34,008 nt of DNA from CAYORM01 sp964406375 (GTDB lineage Bacteria; Pseudomonadota; Alphaproteobacteria; DSM-16000; Inquilinaceae), in NCBI GenBank assembly GCA_964406375.1, contig CAYORM010000031.1, forward strand, positions 1 to 34,008. The letters are read 5' to 3'. A program made the position numbers and the translations under genes. The first letter of the stretch is position 1; each line of letters begins with the position of its first letter. Below the pieces are notes generated by a model. That model ran no database searches. It had not been told where the DNA came from and saw nothing but the letters and a program-made list of their open reading frames with translations. This document shows positions 1 to 7,129 of this stretch, piece after piece.

Positions 1-357
1 GCGGTGGAGGGCAACCGGGTCGAGGCGCTCGCGGATCCCACCGCCCATGCCGAGGTGCTGGCGATCCGCGCCGCTGCGGCGGCACGCGGCCGGCCGCGGC
101 TGCCGGATTGCGACCTCTACGTCACGCTCGAGCCCTGCGTGCTGTGCGCCGGCGCCATCGCCTTCGCCCGCATCCGCCGGGTGATCTTCGCCGCCGACGA
201 CCCGAAGGGCGGTGCCGTGCTGCACGGGCCGCGCTTCTTCGAGCAGAAGACCTGCCACCACCGGCCGCTGGTTGAGCGCGGCGGCGATGCCGCGCATGCG
301 GCAGCCTTGCTGCGCACCTTCTTCCGCGCCCGCCGCCGCCCGGCCGCCGGTCTCTGA
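1..357 (+). CDS. tadA: tRNA-specific adenosine deaminase TadA (3' part only)
   Basis: Zinc-dependent deaminase that converts the wobble adenosine A34 of tRNA-Arg(ACG) to inosine in the cytoplasm. The reading frame is already open at base 1, so the N-terminal part lies outside the window. The visible part has the HAE motif (zinc-ligand His and proton-shuttling Glu, about residue 16) and the PCVLC motif (two zinc Cys) about 30 residues later, in the cytidine-deaminase-fold order. The region around DPKGGAVLHG also matches TadA. The C-terminus is a basic RRRP tail. It converges on the formyl-THF cyclo-ligase gene with only 9 bp between stops. Other deaminases of this fold (for example guanine deaminase) are possible, but the spacing and the FARIRRVIFAADDPKGG stretch favour TadA. 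Confidence 0.9.
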   Translation, partial: AVEGNRVEALADPTAHAEVLAIRAAAAARGRPRLPDCDLYVTLEPCVLCAGAIAFARIRRVIFAADDPKGGAVLHGPRFFEQKTCHHRPLVERGGDAAHAAALLRTFFRARRRPAAGL

Positions 358-366
358 CCGTCAGGC

Positions 367-1086
367 TCACCCAGCCAGCGCCGCCCCCTTGCCCGCGGGC
401 ATCACCCCTTCCTCGGTGACGATGACATCCATGGCAATGTCATGCGGCTGGGGATGGATCGTCGGAATGGCCGCGCAGCCATAGCCGACGCCGATGACCT
501 GCGGGCGCCGCGCCATCGCCGCGAGCGTCCGGTCGAAGAAACCGCCACCATAGCCGAGGCGGTACCCCGCGCGATCGAAGCCGACGACGGGGGCGATCAC
601 CACGTCGGGGGTCACGATCTCCGCCTCCGGTGCGGGGGTCGGTATGTTCCACACACCGCGGACGAGCCGGTCGCGCGGCGCCCAGGCGCGGAAAAGGAGG
701 GGCTTCCCCTTCTCCACAACCACGGGCAGCGCCGTGCGGCCGCCTTGCGCGCCGGCCAAGGCGGCGAGTGAGCGGAGATCTGGCTCGCCGCGGAACGGCC
801 AGTAAAGGCTCATGATCCGACCCTCGAGCGATCCGATGACGCCCTCGAGCGTGGTGGCGATCCGCGCCGTCCAGGCGGTCCGGGTCTCTGCCGGAAAGGC
901 AAGGCGGGCGAGAACCAACCGCTCCCGTTCGGCTCTGCGCCACCGGCGGACCTCCTCCCAGCCCCGCGGCTCGGGCGCGACGGCGAGCCCGACATAGGAA
1001 GGGTCGACCTCGCCCATCGCGCAGGCCGGTGAAGCGAGGCCTCCGCTTGCGCCTTCCGGTCCCTCCTGCTCGCCGCCGGCAGTCAT
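367..1086 (-). CDS. 5-formyltetrahydrofolate cyclo-ligase (MTHFS)
   Basis: ATP-dependent enzyme turning 5-formyl-THF into 5,10-methenyl-THF, which returns a dead-end folate to the one-carbon pool. The signature is GYGGGFFDR (phosphate-binding loop of the MTHFS/YgfA family) near residue 180, preceded by PDVVIAPVVGFDRAGYRLG. The ATG at 1086 overlaps the globin stop by 4 bp (ATGA), so translational coupling is likely. With this start the protein is 239 residues, with an N-terminal extension of roughly 40 residues before the usual EEVRRWRRAERERL helix. An internal ATG 23 codons later (MGEVDPSY) is an alternative. Co-transcription with a globin under a probable NsrR site is unusual for this housekeeping enzyme. 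Confidence 0.9.
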   Translation of the reverse strand: MTAGGEQEGPEGASGGLASPACAMGEVDPSYVGLAVAPEPRGWEEVRRWRRAERERLVLARLAFPAETRTAWTARIATTLEGVIGSLEGRIMSLYWPFRGEPDLRSLAALAGAQGGRTALPVVVEKGKPLLFRAWAPRDRLVRGVWNIPTPAPEAEIVTPDVVIAPVVGFDRAGYRLGYGGGFFDRTLAAMARRPQVIGVGYGCAAIPTIHPQPHDIAMDVIVTEEGVMPAGKGAALAG

Positions 1087-1547
1087 GCCGCGCGCTCCGC
1101 CGGCCAGTCGAGCTCCGGCCGGGACAACCGCTCGCCACGGCCCAGGATCACCCCGGAATGGATCGCGACGCCGAGCTCCAGACTCTGGGCGATCCGGCGG
1201 GCACGGGAGAGGAACAGTCCGGCCGCCGCGGGCGGGCACAGCCGATGCGCGCTCTCCTCGAACAGGGCCAGCCAACGGTCGAAATGACGCCCATCGATCG
1301 GCAGCCTGGCATGGGCCTCCATCGGCCGGCCGGCATAGCGGCCGCTGACCAGCATGACCGAGGACCAGAACGCGCACATGCGGGCCAGATGCCTGTCCCA
1401 GTCGGTGATCCGGGACAGGAAGATCGGCCCGAGCACCGGATCCTGGCGGATCGCGGCATAGAAACCGTGCACCAGCCGCTCGATCATCGCTTCGTCGATG
1501 CCGGCGGTTTCCGCGGCGAAGCGCCGCCCCTCGTCCTCTCTGGTCAT
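1083..1547 (-). CDS. Group III truncated haemoglobin
   Basis: Small haem globin of the 2-on-2 class, 154 residues. Group III members are associated with handling nitric oxide, oxygen or peroxide, though few have been tested. The family pattern is clear: GFYAAIRQDPVLGPIF, then DWDRHLARMCAFW, then LVSGRYAGRPMEAH, and the probable proximal haem ligand His88 in RHFDRWLALF. The ATG at 1547 has a GAGGG ribosome-binding site just upstream. The start lies 12 bp from an NsrR-type palindrome (1559-1581), and nsrR is transcribed away on the other strand. Its 3' end overlaps the cyclo-ligase gene by 4 bp. The NO role is inferred from this context; the globin call is secure. Confidence 0.93.
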   Translation of the reverse strand: MTREDEGRRFAAETAGIDEAMIERLVHGFYAAIRQDPVLGPIFLSRITDWDRHLARMCAFWSSVMLVSGRYAGRPMEAHARLPIDGRHFDRWLALFEESAHRLCPPAAAGLFLSRARRIAQSLELGVAIHSGVILGRGERLSRPELDWPAERAA

Positions 1548-1558
1548 GGCGACCCTCG

Positions 1559-1581
1559 AACTGGTATCTGAAATACCAATT
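1559..1581. promoter_or_regulatory. Putative NsrR operator
   Basis: An 11-1-11 inverted repeat centred on G1570, with left arm AACTGGTATCT and right arm AAATACCAATT. Nine of eleven base pairs are symmetric. The size and the AAATAC core resemble the known NsrR consensus (arms AAGATGCATTT and AAATGCATCTT in enterobacteria, with AAATACATC variants elsewhere). It lies between the divergent globin and nsrR genes, 12 bp from the globin start and 48 bp from the nsrR start. It could therefore repress the globin arm directly and perhaps nsrR itself. The assignment to NsrR is inference. Confidence 0.6.
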
Positions 1582-1582
1582 T

Positions 1583-1598
1583 AACGGGCTGGCCCGTT
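1583..1598. repeat. Perfect 7-2-7 inverted repeat AACGGGC-TG-GCCCGTT
   Basis: A second palindrome immediately follows the probable NsrR site in the same divergent promoter region. It overlaps a TTGACA hexamer at 1597-1602. It may be a binding site for another regulator or a hairpin in one of the leaders. I do not recognise its consensus. Confidence 0.4.
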
Positions 1599-1628
1599 GA
1601 CACAACCCCGAGCCGCGCGGATGCGACG

Positions 1629-2075
1629 ATGCGTCTGACCGCTTTCACCGATTTCGGCCTGCGGGCGCTGATGCGCCTTGCCGGCGAGCCGTCGCGCCTG
1701 TTCACGAGCGACGAGATCGCCCGCGAGTTCGGCATCTCGCGCCACCATCTCGCCAAGGTGGTCCAGGCGCTGGCCGCGGCGGGGATCGTCGCGACCCAGC
1801 GCGGCGCCGGCGGCGGCATCCGCCTCGCCCGGCCGGCGGAGACGATCACCGTGGGCGAGGTCGTGAGGCTGCTCGAGGCCGGAACGGTGCTGGTCGAATG
1901 CTACCGCCCCGATGGCGGTTCGTGCCGTCTCGCCCCCGGCTGCGGGCTGCGCCGGCGCCTGGATGCCGCACGGGAGGCCTTCCTCGCGGTGCTCGATGCA
2001 ACCAGCCTCGCCGATTGCGCGCACCCGGCGTTTCCTTTCCCGATGGACGGCGCGGCGGATGCCGGTCGGACCTGA
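1629..2075 (+). CDS. nsrR: Rrf2-family nitric-oxide-sensing repressor NsrR
   Basis: 148-residue Rrf2-family winged-helix regulator. The N-terminus MRLTAFTDFGLRALM is typical of NsrR, and a recognition helix lies around ISRHHLAKVVQAL. The GAGGGIRLARPA wing is typical of the family. Three cysteines (Cys91, Cys99, Cys105) in ECYRPDGGSCRLAPGC are placed to bind the [4Fe-4S] cluster with which NsrR senses NO. The first spacing (7 residues) is longer than the 4 in E. coli but keeps the CRLAPGCGL core. The C-terminus has LAVLDATSLADC, also common in NsrR. The start is fixed by the conserved N-terminus; the ribosome-binding site is weak. It probably forms an operon with the DUF305 membrane protein 34 bp downstream. 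IscR is less likely: its cysteine pattern and N-terminus differ. Confidence 0.9.
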   Translation: MRLTAFTDFGLRALMRLAGEPSRLFTSDEIAREFGISRHHLAKVVQALAAAGIVATQRGAGGGIRLARPAETITVGEVVRLLEAGTVLVECYRPDGGSCRLAPGCGLRRRLDAAREAFLAVLDATSLADCAHPAFPFPMDGAADAGRT

Positions 2076-2109
2076 GCCCACCCGTCCCACACGGATGACG
2101 AGGACGACG

Positions 2110-3525
2110 ATGACCTCCCCCTCGGCGATGACCGGCCGGCTTTGCCGCTGGCTTTTCACCGTCCCCTTCGCCGCGCTGCTGTGGAGCATCCCGGCGGAGG
2201 CCCATGTGAAATGGTTCGCCCCCTATATCGTCGACGCCTCACCGGCGCCGATCGGGCGGACGCTGGCCGATCCCTGGTTCTGGACGGGTATCGCGCTGGT
2301 GCTGGTGTTCTTCCTGGCGACCAGGGCAATCGAATCCAGCCGTATCGGCGAGCGCGTCCTGGTCGGGCTCGACGGCGTGACCGCGCCGCTGTGGAACCGG
2401 CTCGACGATTTCGTGCGCTGCGTCATCGGCGCCTTCTTCGTCGCGGTCTTCGCGGTCGGCGGCGTCTATCTGACGCCCGACCTCGAGACGCCCGCCGAGT
2501 GGGTCTCCTGGCTGCAGCTCGTGATCGCGGCCGGCGTCTTCTTCCGGCGCACGATGCCGCTGTCCGCGGCCGGCATCCTGCTGCTCTGGCTGCTCGCGCT
2601 GCGTGACTACGACTTCTTCCACCTGCTCGACTACCTCGCGCTCGGCGTCGCCGTCGCCGGCTATCTCGTGCTCGCTGCCTCCCGGCGGGAGAGCTGGCGG
2701 CGGCACCGCTTCGAGGTGCTCCGCTGGGGTGTGGCGATCGCGCTGATGTGGTCGAGCCTCGAGAAATTCGCCTATCCGGACTGGTTCTATCCGCTGGTCG
2801 AGGAGAAGCCCTTCCTGACCTTCGGCCTGCCGCGCGACGTCTTCATCCCGATGGCCGGTGTCGCCGAATTCACCATGGGTTTCGGCCTCTTGTGGACGCC
2901 GCTCGTCCGTCGCCTCTCGGCGATCGCGCTCTTCATCATCTTCACGGCGGCCGTCTATCCGTTCGGCCGGATGGACCTCGTCGGCCATGCGCTGATCATG
3001 GCGATCATCGTGGTGATTGCGGTCGACCAGACGCGCGAGCTGCACGTCCTGCAGCGGCTGCGGCAGGCGATGATCGGCGTGCCGCTCGGCCTCGCCGCGG
3101 CGCTGGTGATCTTCGTCTCGGGTTATTGGGGGATCCATGTCGCGCTCTACGGCCCGGACAGCGGGGTCCAGACCGCCACGGCGACCGTCATGACCACGCA
3201 CGGGCCTGATCCCGACCACCCGCACGCCACCGCGGCGGATGGTGGGATGGCGGATGTGTCGGCGACCGCCGCCTATCTCGCGACGATGGACGTGATGCAC
3301 GGCCCGATGATGGACGGCCTGCAGCACCCCGATCCCGACGTCGCCTTCATGCTCGGGATGATCCCGCATCACCAGGGGGCGATCGAGATGGCGCGCGTGC
3401 TGCTGGACCATGGCACCGACCCGGCGACGAAAGCGCTGGCACGCCACATCATCGCCGAGCAGGAGGCGGAGATCGCGCAGATGCGGGCCTGGCTCGCGGC
3501 GCGCGGCGTCGCCTTACCGGAGTAG
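2110..3525 (+). CDS. Multi-pass membrane protein with C-terminal DUF305 domain
   Basis: 471 residues from the ATG at 2110, which has a GAGGA ribosome-binding site; an ATG at 2095 is an alternative. The N-terminal 350 residues hold a signal-anchor segment ending near AEAHVKW and about eight further hydrophobic segments, with DoxX-like stretches (EKFAYPDWFYPL, VAEFTMGFGLLWTP, FGRMDLVGHALIM). A His-rich linker (HGPDPDHPHA) follows. Residues 390-471 are a DUF305 domain with MHGPMMDG, PDPDVAFMLGMIPHHQGAIEMA (His420, His421) and a closing EIAQMRAWL helix. DUF305 proteins are small Met/His-rich four-helix proteins linked to copper and usually lie outside the membrane. Position behind nsrR suggests a role in NO or copper stress. 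The precise function is unknown. The membrane-part assignment is tentative; DUF305 is secure. Confidence 0.85.
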   Translation: MTSPSAMTGRLCRWLFTVPFAALLWSIPAEAHVKWFAPYIVDASPAPIGRTLADPWFWTGIALVLVFFLATRAIESSRIGERVLVGLDGVTAPLWNRLDDFVRCVIGAFFVAVFAVGGVYLTPDLETPAEWVSWLQLVIAAGVFFRRTMPLSAAGILLLWLLALRDYDFFHLLDYLALGVAVAGYLVLAASRRESWRRHRFEVLRWGVAIALMWSSLEKFAYPDWFYPLVEEKPFLTFGLPRDVFIPMAGVAEFTMGFGLLWTPLVRRLSAIALFIIFTAAVYPFGRMDLVGHALIMAIIVVIAVDQTRELHVLQRLRQAMIGVPLGLAAALVIFVSGYWGIHVALYGPDSGVQTATATVMTTHGPDPDHPHATAADGGMADVSATAAYLATMDVMHGPMMDGLQHPDPDVAFMLGMIPHHQGAIEMARVLLDHGTDPATKALARHIIAEQEAEIAQMRAWLAARGVALPE

Positions 3526-3531
3526 CCGTCA

Positions 3532-3557
3532 CCGCGCCGGCCCTGCCGCCGGCGCGG
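3532..3557. terminator. Bidirectional hairpin between convergent genes
   Basis: Perfect 9-bp stem CCGCGCCGG (3532-3540) and CCGGCGCGG (3549-3557) with an 8-base loop. It lies in the 47-bp gap between the stops of the DUF305 protein (plus) and purD (minus). There is no clear U-tract, only CCTTCC on the plus strand, so termination is inferred from position and stem strength. Confidence 0.5.
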
Positions 3558-3572
3558 CCTTCCCTGGTCCGA

Positions 3573-4850
3573 TCAGCCGGCCGCGACCGCGCGTCCCGCG
3601 ATGTCGCGGCGGCAGAAGCCCTCGGGCCAGTCGATCGCATCGACGGCGCGATAGGCGGTCGCCCGCGCCGCAGCGACATCCGCGCCCAGCCCGGTCACCG
3701 TGAGTACCCGGCCGCCCTGGGCGAGGATAGCACCATCAGGGCCGGCGCCGGTCCCGGCATGGAAGACCAGCGCGTCGGGCACGGACGCCGCGGCGTCCAG
3801 CCCGCGGATGATACTCCCCTTGGCATAGGCGCCGGGGTAGCCGCGTGTCGCCATCACCACGCTCACCGCCGCCTCCGGGCGCCAGCGCAGCGAGACATGG
3901 GCGAGCTGCCCGTCGGCTGCCGCAAGCAGGGCCGGCAGGAGATCCGACCGCAACCGCGGGATCAGCACCTCGGCCTCCGGATCTCCGAAACGGACATTGT
4001 ATTCGATGAGCTGCGGCCCCTCCTCCGTCAGCATCAGCCCGGCATAGAGGACGCCGGTGAACGGCGCCCCCTCCGCTGCCATCGCCGCGAGGGTCGGGCG
4101 CACGATCGTCTCCATGATCCGCGCCTCGAGCGCCGGATCGGCCAGCGGGTGCGGCGAGACCGCGCCCATCCCGCCGGTATTCGGGCCCTCATCGCAATCG
4201 AAGGCCCGCTTGTGGTCCATGGCGGTGGCAAGCGGCAGCGCCGTCTGCCCATCGCAGAGCGCGAAGAAGCTGAGCTCGGGGCCGGACAGACATGCCTCGA
4301 CGACGATGGAGGCACCGGCGCGGCCGAAACCGCCTTCCACCAGCGCCGCCTCGATCGCCGCCTCTGCCTCCGCCACGGTGGCGGCGACGACGACCCCCTT
4401 GCCGGCGGCGAGGCCGTCGGCCTTGACCACGATCGGCGCACCGACGCTGCGGACGTGATGCTTGGCGGCCTCCGCCTCGGTGAAGATGCGGTAGGGTGCG
4501 GTCGGGATGCCGTGGCGCGCACAGAGATCCTTGGTGAAACCCTTGGACCCCTCCAGCCGGGCGGCCGCCGCGGTCGGCCCGAAGGCGCGTACGCCGCGTT
4601 CCCGCAGCCGGTCGACGATGCCGGCGACGAGTGGTGCCTCGGGCCCGACGATGACGAAGTCGATCCGCTCTGCTGCAACGAGCGCGAGAAGGCTCTCGAC
4701 ATCCTCGGCCGCCACCGGGACGCAGGTGGCGAGCGTCGCCATGCCGGCATTACCCGGCGCGCAGAAGAGCGCGTCACAGAGGGGGGAGGCCGCAATGGCC
4801 CAGGCCAGGGCGTGCTCGCGGCCGCCGCCGCCCACGATCAGGATCCGCAT
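3573..4850 (-). CDS. purD: Phosphoribosylamine-glycine ligase
   Basis: Second step of de novo purine synthesis: ATP-dependent joining of glycine to 5-phosphoribosylamine, in the cytoplasm. 425 residues, the usual PurD length. The protein opens with MRILIVGGGGREHALAW, the PurD N-domain. It contains the ATP-grasp segments APIVVKADGLAAGKGVVVA (phosphate-binding Lys) and NTGGMGAVSPHPL, and the metal-binding IEYNVRFGDPEAEVLIPRL. The start at 4850 is set by the conserved N-terminus, although the frame stays open for 14 more codons. It is divergent from xseA, 60 bp away, an arrangement common in alphaproteobacteria. Confidence 0.97.
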   Translation of the reverse strand: MRILIVGGGGREHALAWAIAASPLCDALFCAPGNAGMATLATCVPVAAEDVESLLALVAAERIDFVIVGPEAPLVAGIVDRLRERGVRAFGPTAAAARLEGSKGFTKDLCARHGIPTAPYRIFTEAEAAKHHVRSVGAPIVVKADGLAAGKGVVVAATVAEAEAAIEAALVEGGFGRAGASIVVEACLSGPELSFFALCDGQTALPLATAMDHKRAFDCDEGPNTGGMGAVSPHPLADPALEARIMETIVRPTLAAMAAEGAPFTGVLYAGLMLTEEGPQLIEYNVRFGDPEAEVLIPRLRSDLLPALLAAADGQLAHVSLRWRPEAAVSVVMATRGYPGAYAKGSIIRGLDAAASVPDALVFHAGTGAGPDGAILAQGGRVLTVTGLGADVAAARATAYRAVDAIDWPEGFCRRDIAGRAVAAG

Positions 4851-4910
4851 GCGGTGGTCCGGTCCCGCTTCCATGGTTAGGGTGGGCCGCATGTATCATG
4901 GAAGGGCGCG

Positions 4911-6389
4911 ATGACCCAGGACCTCGACTTCGGCGCCGGCTCCGACGGTGGTTCCGAGCCGGTGCCGGCCCGCCCCGGCGGCAACCTGCCCGAGACCACC
5001 GTCTCCGAGCTCGCCCATGCGCTGAAGCGGACGATCGAGGGGGCTTTCGGCCAGGTGCGGGTGCGCGGCGAGATCGGCAAGATCACAACGCCGCGCTCGG
5101 GACACATCTATCTGACGCTCAAGGACGCCGATGCCTGCCTCGAATCGGTCGTCTGGCGCTCGACGGCGGCCCGTCTCGGCCTCGTCCCGGAACAGGGGAT
5201 GGAGGTCGTCTGCACCGGCCGGCTCACGACCTACGGCCAGCGCTCGCAGTACCAGCTCGTGATCGAGCGGATGGAGCTTGCCGGCGAGGGCGCACTCCTC
5301 AAGCTGCTCGAGGAGCGCCGCCGCCGGCTGGCAGCGGAGGGGCTGTTCGACGAGGCCCGCAAGCGGCCCCTACCCTTCCTGCCGCAGGTGATCGGCGTCG
5401 TCACCTCGCCGACCGGCGCCGTGATCCGCGACATCCTGCACCGGCTCGCCGACCGCTTCCCGCGGCACGTCCTCGTCTGGCCCGTCCTCGTCCAGGGTGA
5501 GGGGGCGGCAGCCCAGGTGGCGGCGGCGATCGACGGATTCAACGCCCTGCCCGAGGCGGGGGCGGTGCCGCGCCCGGATCTCCTGATCGTGGCCCGCGGC
5601 GGCGGCAGCCTCGAAGACCTCATGCCGTTCAACGAGGAGATCGTGGTGCGCGCGGCGGCGGCGAGCCGCATCCCGCTGATCTCGGCGGTCGGGCACGAGA
5701 CGGATACGACGCTGATCGATTTCGCCGCCGACCAACGGGCGCCGACCCCGACCGCCGCCGCCGAGATGGCCGTGCCGGTGCGGGCCGAGCTGATGGCGCG
5801 CGTCGCGGATGCCGGGGCGCGGCTGACCGGCGGCACGGTGCGCCTTCTGCGCGACGGGCGTACCCGCACCGAGGATCTCGGCCGGGCGCTCGGCGGGCCG
5901 GCGCGGCTGCTGGAGGCCGTGTCGCAGCGCCTCGACGACCGGTCGGACCGTCTTGACCAATGTGCCGCCGTGATGATCGAGCGGCGCCGCGCGCGGGTGG
6001 CCGAACTGGCCGCCGCGCTGCCGCCGCCGCGGGTGCAGCTCCAGGCCGCGGCACGCCATCTCGACCAGTCGGCGGCACGTCTTGCCGCCGCGGCGCGGTC
6101 CGCGACCATCCCCGCCCGGCAGCGCTTCGCCAGCGCCGCCGAGCGGCTGTCGCCCGCGCCGCTCATCCGCCTCGCCGCCGATGCCGGCCGGCGGCTCGAG
6201 GCGGCCGCCCGACTGCTTGCGACGCTGCATCCCGATGCACCGCTGGCGCGGGGCTACGCGATCGTCTTCGACCTCGAGGGAAAGCCCCTGACCAGCGCCG
6301 CCACCGTCACCGGCGCCGGGCGCGCCACCCTCCATCTGCACGACGGCGATGTACCGATCACCGTCGACCGGCAGGGCCGGCTGCTCTAG
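4911..6389 (+). CDS. xseA: Exodeoxyribonuclease VII large subunit
   Basis: Catalytic large subunit of ExoVII, which with small XseB subunits degrades single-stranded DNA in both directions. 492 residues. An N-terminal OB-fold occupies about residues 25-115 (VSELAHALKRTIEGAF, VRGEIGKITTPRSGHIYLTLKD). The nuclease core is about 140-300, with IGVVTSPTGAVIRDILHR, ARGGGSLEDLMPFNEE and GHETDTTLIDFAADQRAPTP, which carry the conserved catalytic residues. A long Ala/Arg-rich helical region follows, and then a closing HPDAPLARGYAIV segment. A GGAAGGG ribosome-binding site lies upstream of the ATG at 4911. xseB is not in the window. Confidence 0.97.
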   Translation: MTQDLDFGAGSDGGSEPVPARPGGNLPETTVSELAHALKRTIEGAFGQVRVRGEIGKITTPRSGHIYLTLKDADACLESVVWRSTAARLGLVPEQGMEVVCTGRLTTYGQRSQYQLVIERMELAGEGALLKLLEERRRRLAAEGLFDEARKRPLPFLPQVIGVVTSPTGAVIRDILHRLADRFPRHVLVWPVLVQGEGAAAQVAAAIDGFNALPEAGAVPRPDLLIVARGGGSLEDLMPFNEEIVVRAAAASRIPLISAVGHETDTTLIDFAADQRAPTPTAAAEMAVPVRAELMARVADAGARLTGGTVRLLRDGRTRTEDLGRALGGPARLLEAVSQRLDDRSDRLDQCAAVMIERRRARVAELAAALPPPRVQLQAAARHLDQSAARLAAAARSATIPARQRFASAAERLSPAPLIRLAADAGRRLEAAARLLATLHPDAPLARGYAIVFDLEGKPLTSAATVTGAGRATLHLHDGDVPITVDRQGRLL

Positions 6390-6442
6390 CCGGCCCACCG
6401 CGGCGCCGATGGGGGACACGGTCTGAACCGGGAGGATCCGGG

Positions 6443-7063
6443 ATGCGCAGAACCGTCGGCCTCGGCCTCGCCCTTCTGGCGATCGGGGCGTGTCAGAGCC
6501 TCTCCCCCGTCACGCCGGACCGGGTGGAGAAGGACCACGCCTGGCAGGTCGTCGTGGATATGAGCGGCCGGACGCCCAGGGTCACACTGGGCATCACCGG
6601 TGATGGCGGGCTCGTGCCCGGGCGGGACGGACGGACCGGCGGGCCTGTGATCCATGTCTCATTCATCTGCCGGATCGACCAGTTCGTGGTGGACGCCGCA
6701 TGGGGCGGGCCCTGGCCGGCCACCGACTCGCCTAATGAGGGCTACACCTATGCCCGCGGCGAAATGCGGGTCCTTATCGACGGCCGGCTGGTCTGGCGCG
6801 ATCGCGGCGCCGGCTACAGCCGGCCGGGCATGATCGCCGCCGGTGATGATCTCAGCGACCCCGGAACATTGCCCGCGGCGCTGATGGGCGCCGGCACACT
6901 CGACATTGAGGCGCGCTTTGAGGACGGGATCACGCAACGGATCCGCCTTGATCTCTCTGGCCGTGAGGACCTGTCCGGGCTCAACATTGCCCAGGATCGC
7001 GCCGCCGCGATCTTCGCGCGGCGCTGCACGGAGATCCGCACCGGGCGACTGCTCGGCCGATAG
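6443..7063 (+). CDS. Putative lipoprotein of unknown function
   Basis: 206 residues. The N-terminus MRRTVGLGLALLAIGAC has a basic start, a hydrophobic core and a lipobox ending at Cys17, so a lipid-anchored, probably periplasmic-facing protein is expected. The rest looks like a secreted mostly-beta domain, with two further cysteines (in SFICRID and FARRCTEI) that could form a disulfide. I recognise no enzymatic motif. The ATG at 6443 has a GGAGGAT ribosome-binding site. It follows xseA by 53 bp in the same direction, so read-through from xseA is possible. It converges with the autotransporter gene. Confidence 0.75.
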   Translation: MRRTVGLGLALLAIGACQSLSPVTPDRVEKDHAWQVVVDMSGRTPRVTLGITGDGGLVPGRDGRTGGPVIHVSFICRIDQFVVDAAWGGPWPATDSPNEGYTYARGEMRVLIDGRLVWRDRGAGYSRPGMIAAGDDLSDPGTLPAALMGAGTLDIEARFEDGITQRIRLDLSGREDLSGLNIAQDRAAAIFARRCTEIRTGRLLGR

Positions 7064-7082
7064 GCGCAAAAGGGAAGCCGAA

Positions 7083-7117
7083 GCTGCGGCGGACCGGGCA
7101 AAGGACGCCGCCGCAGC
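7083..7117. terminator. Bidirectional hairpin between lipoprotein and autotransporter genes
   Basis: Perfect 10-bp stem GCTGCGGCGG (7083-7092) and CCGCCGCAGC (7108-7117), 15-base loop, in the 66-bp gap between two converging stops. On the minus strand it is followed by a pyrimidine-rich stretch including CCCTTTT. The plus strand has no U-tract. Confidence 0.5.
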
Positions 7118-7129
7118 CTCGGGCAGGGA

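Noticed and set aside
1597..1625. TTGACA as -35 of nsrR
   Set aside because: The hexamer is perfect, but 16-18 bp downstream there is only GATGCG-like sequence, and transcription would begin at or past the ATG.
2239..3447. 402-codon frame antisense to the DUF305 protein
   Set aside because: Composition is HR/E/D-rich repeats typical of reverse frames in GC-rich genes; the plus strand encodes clear membrane segments and DUF305.
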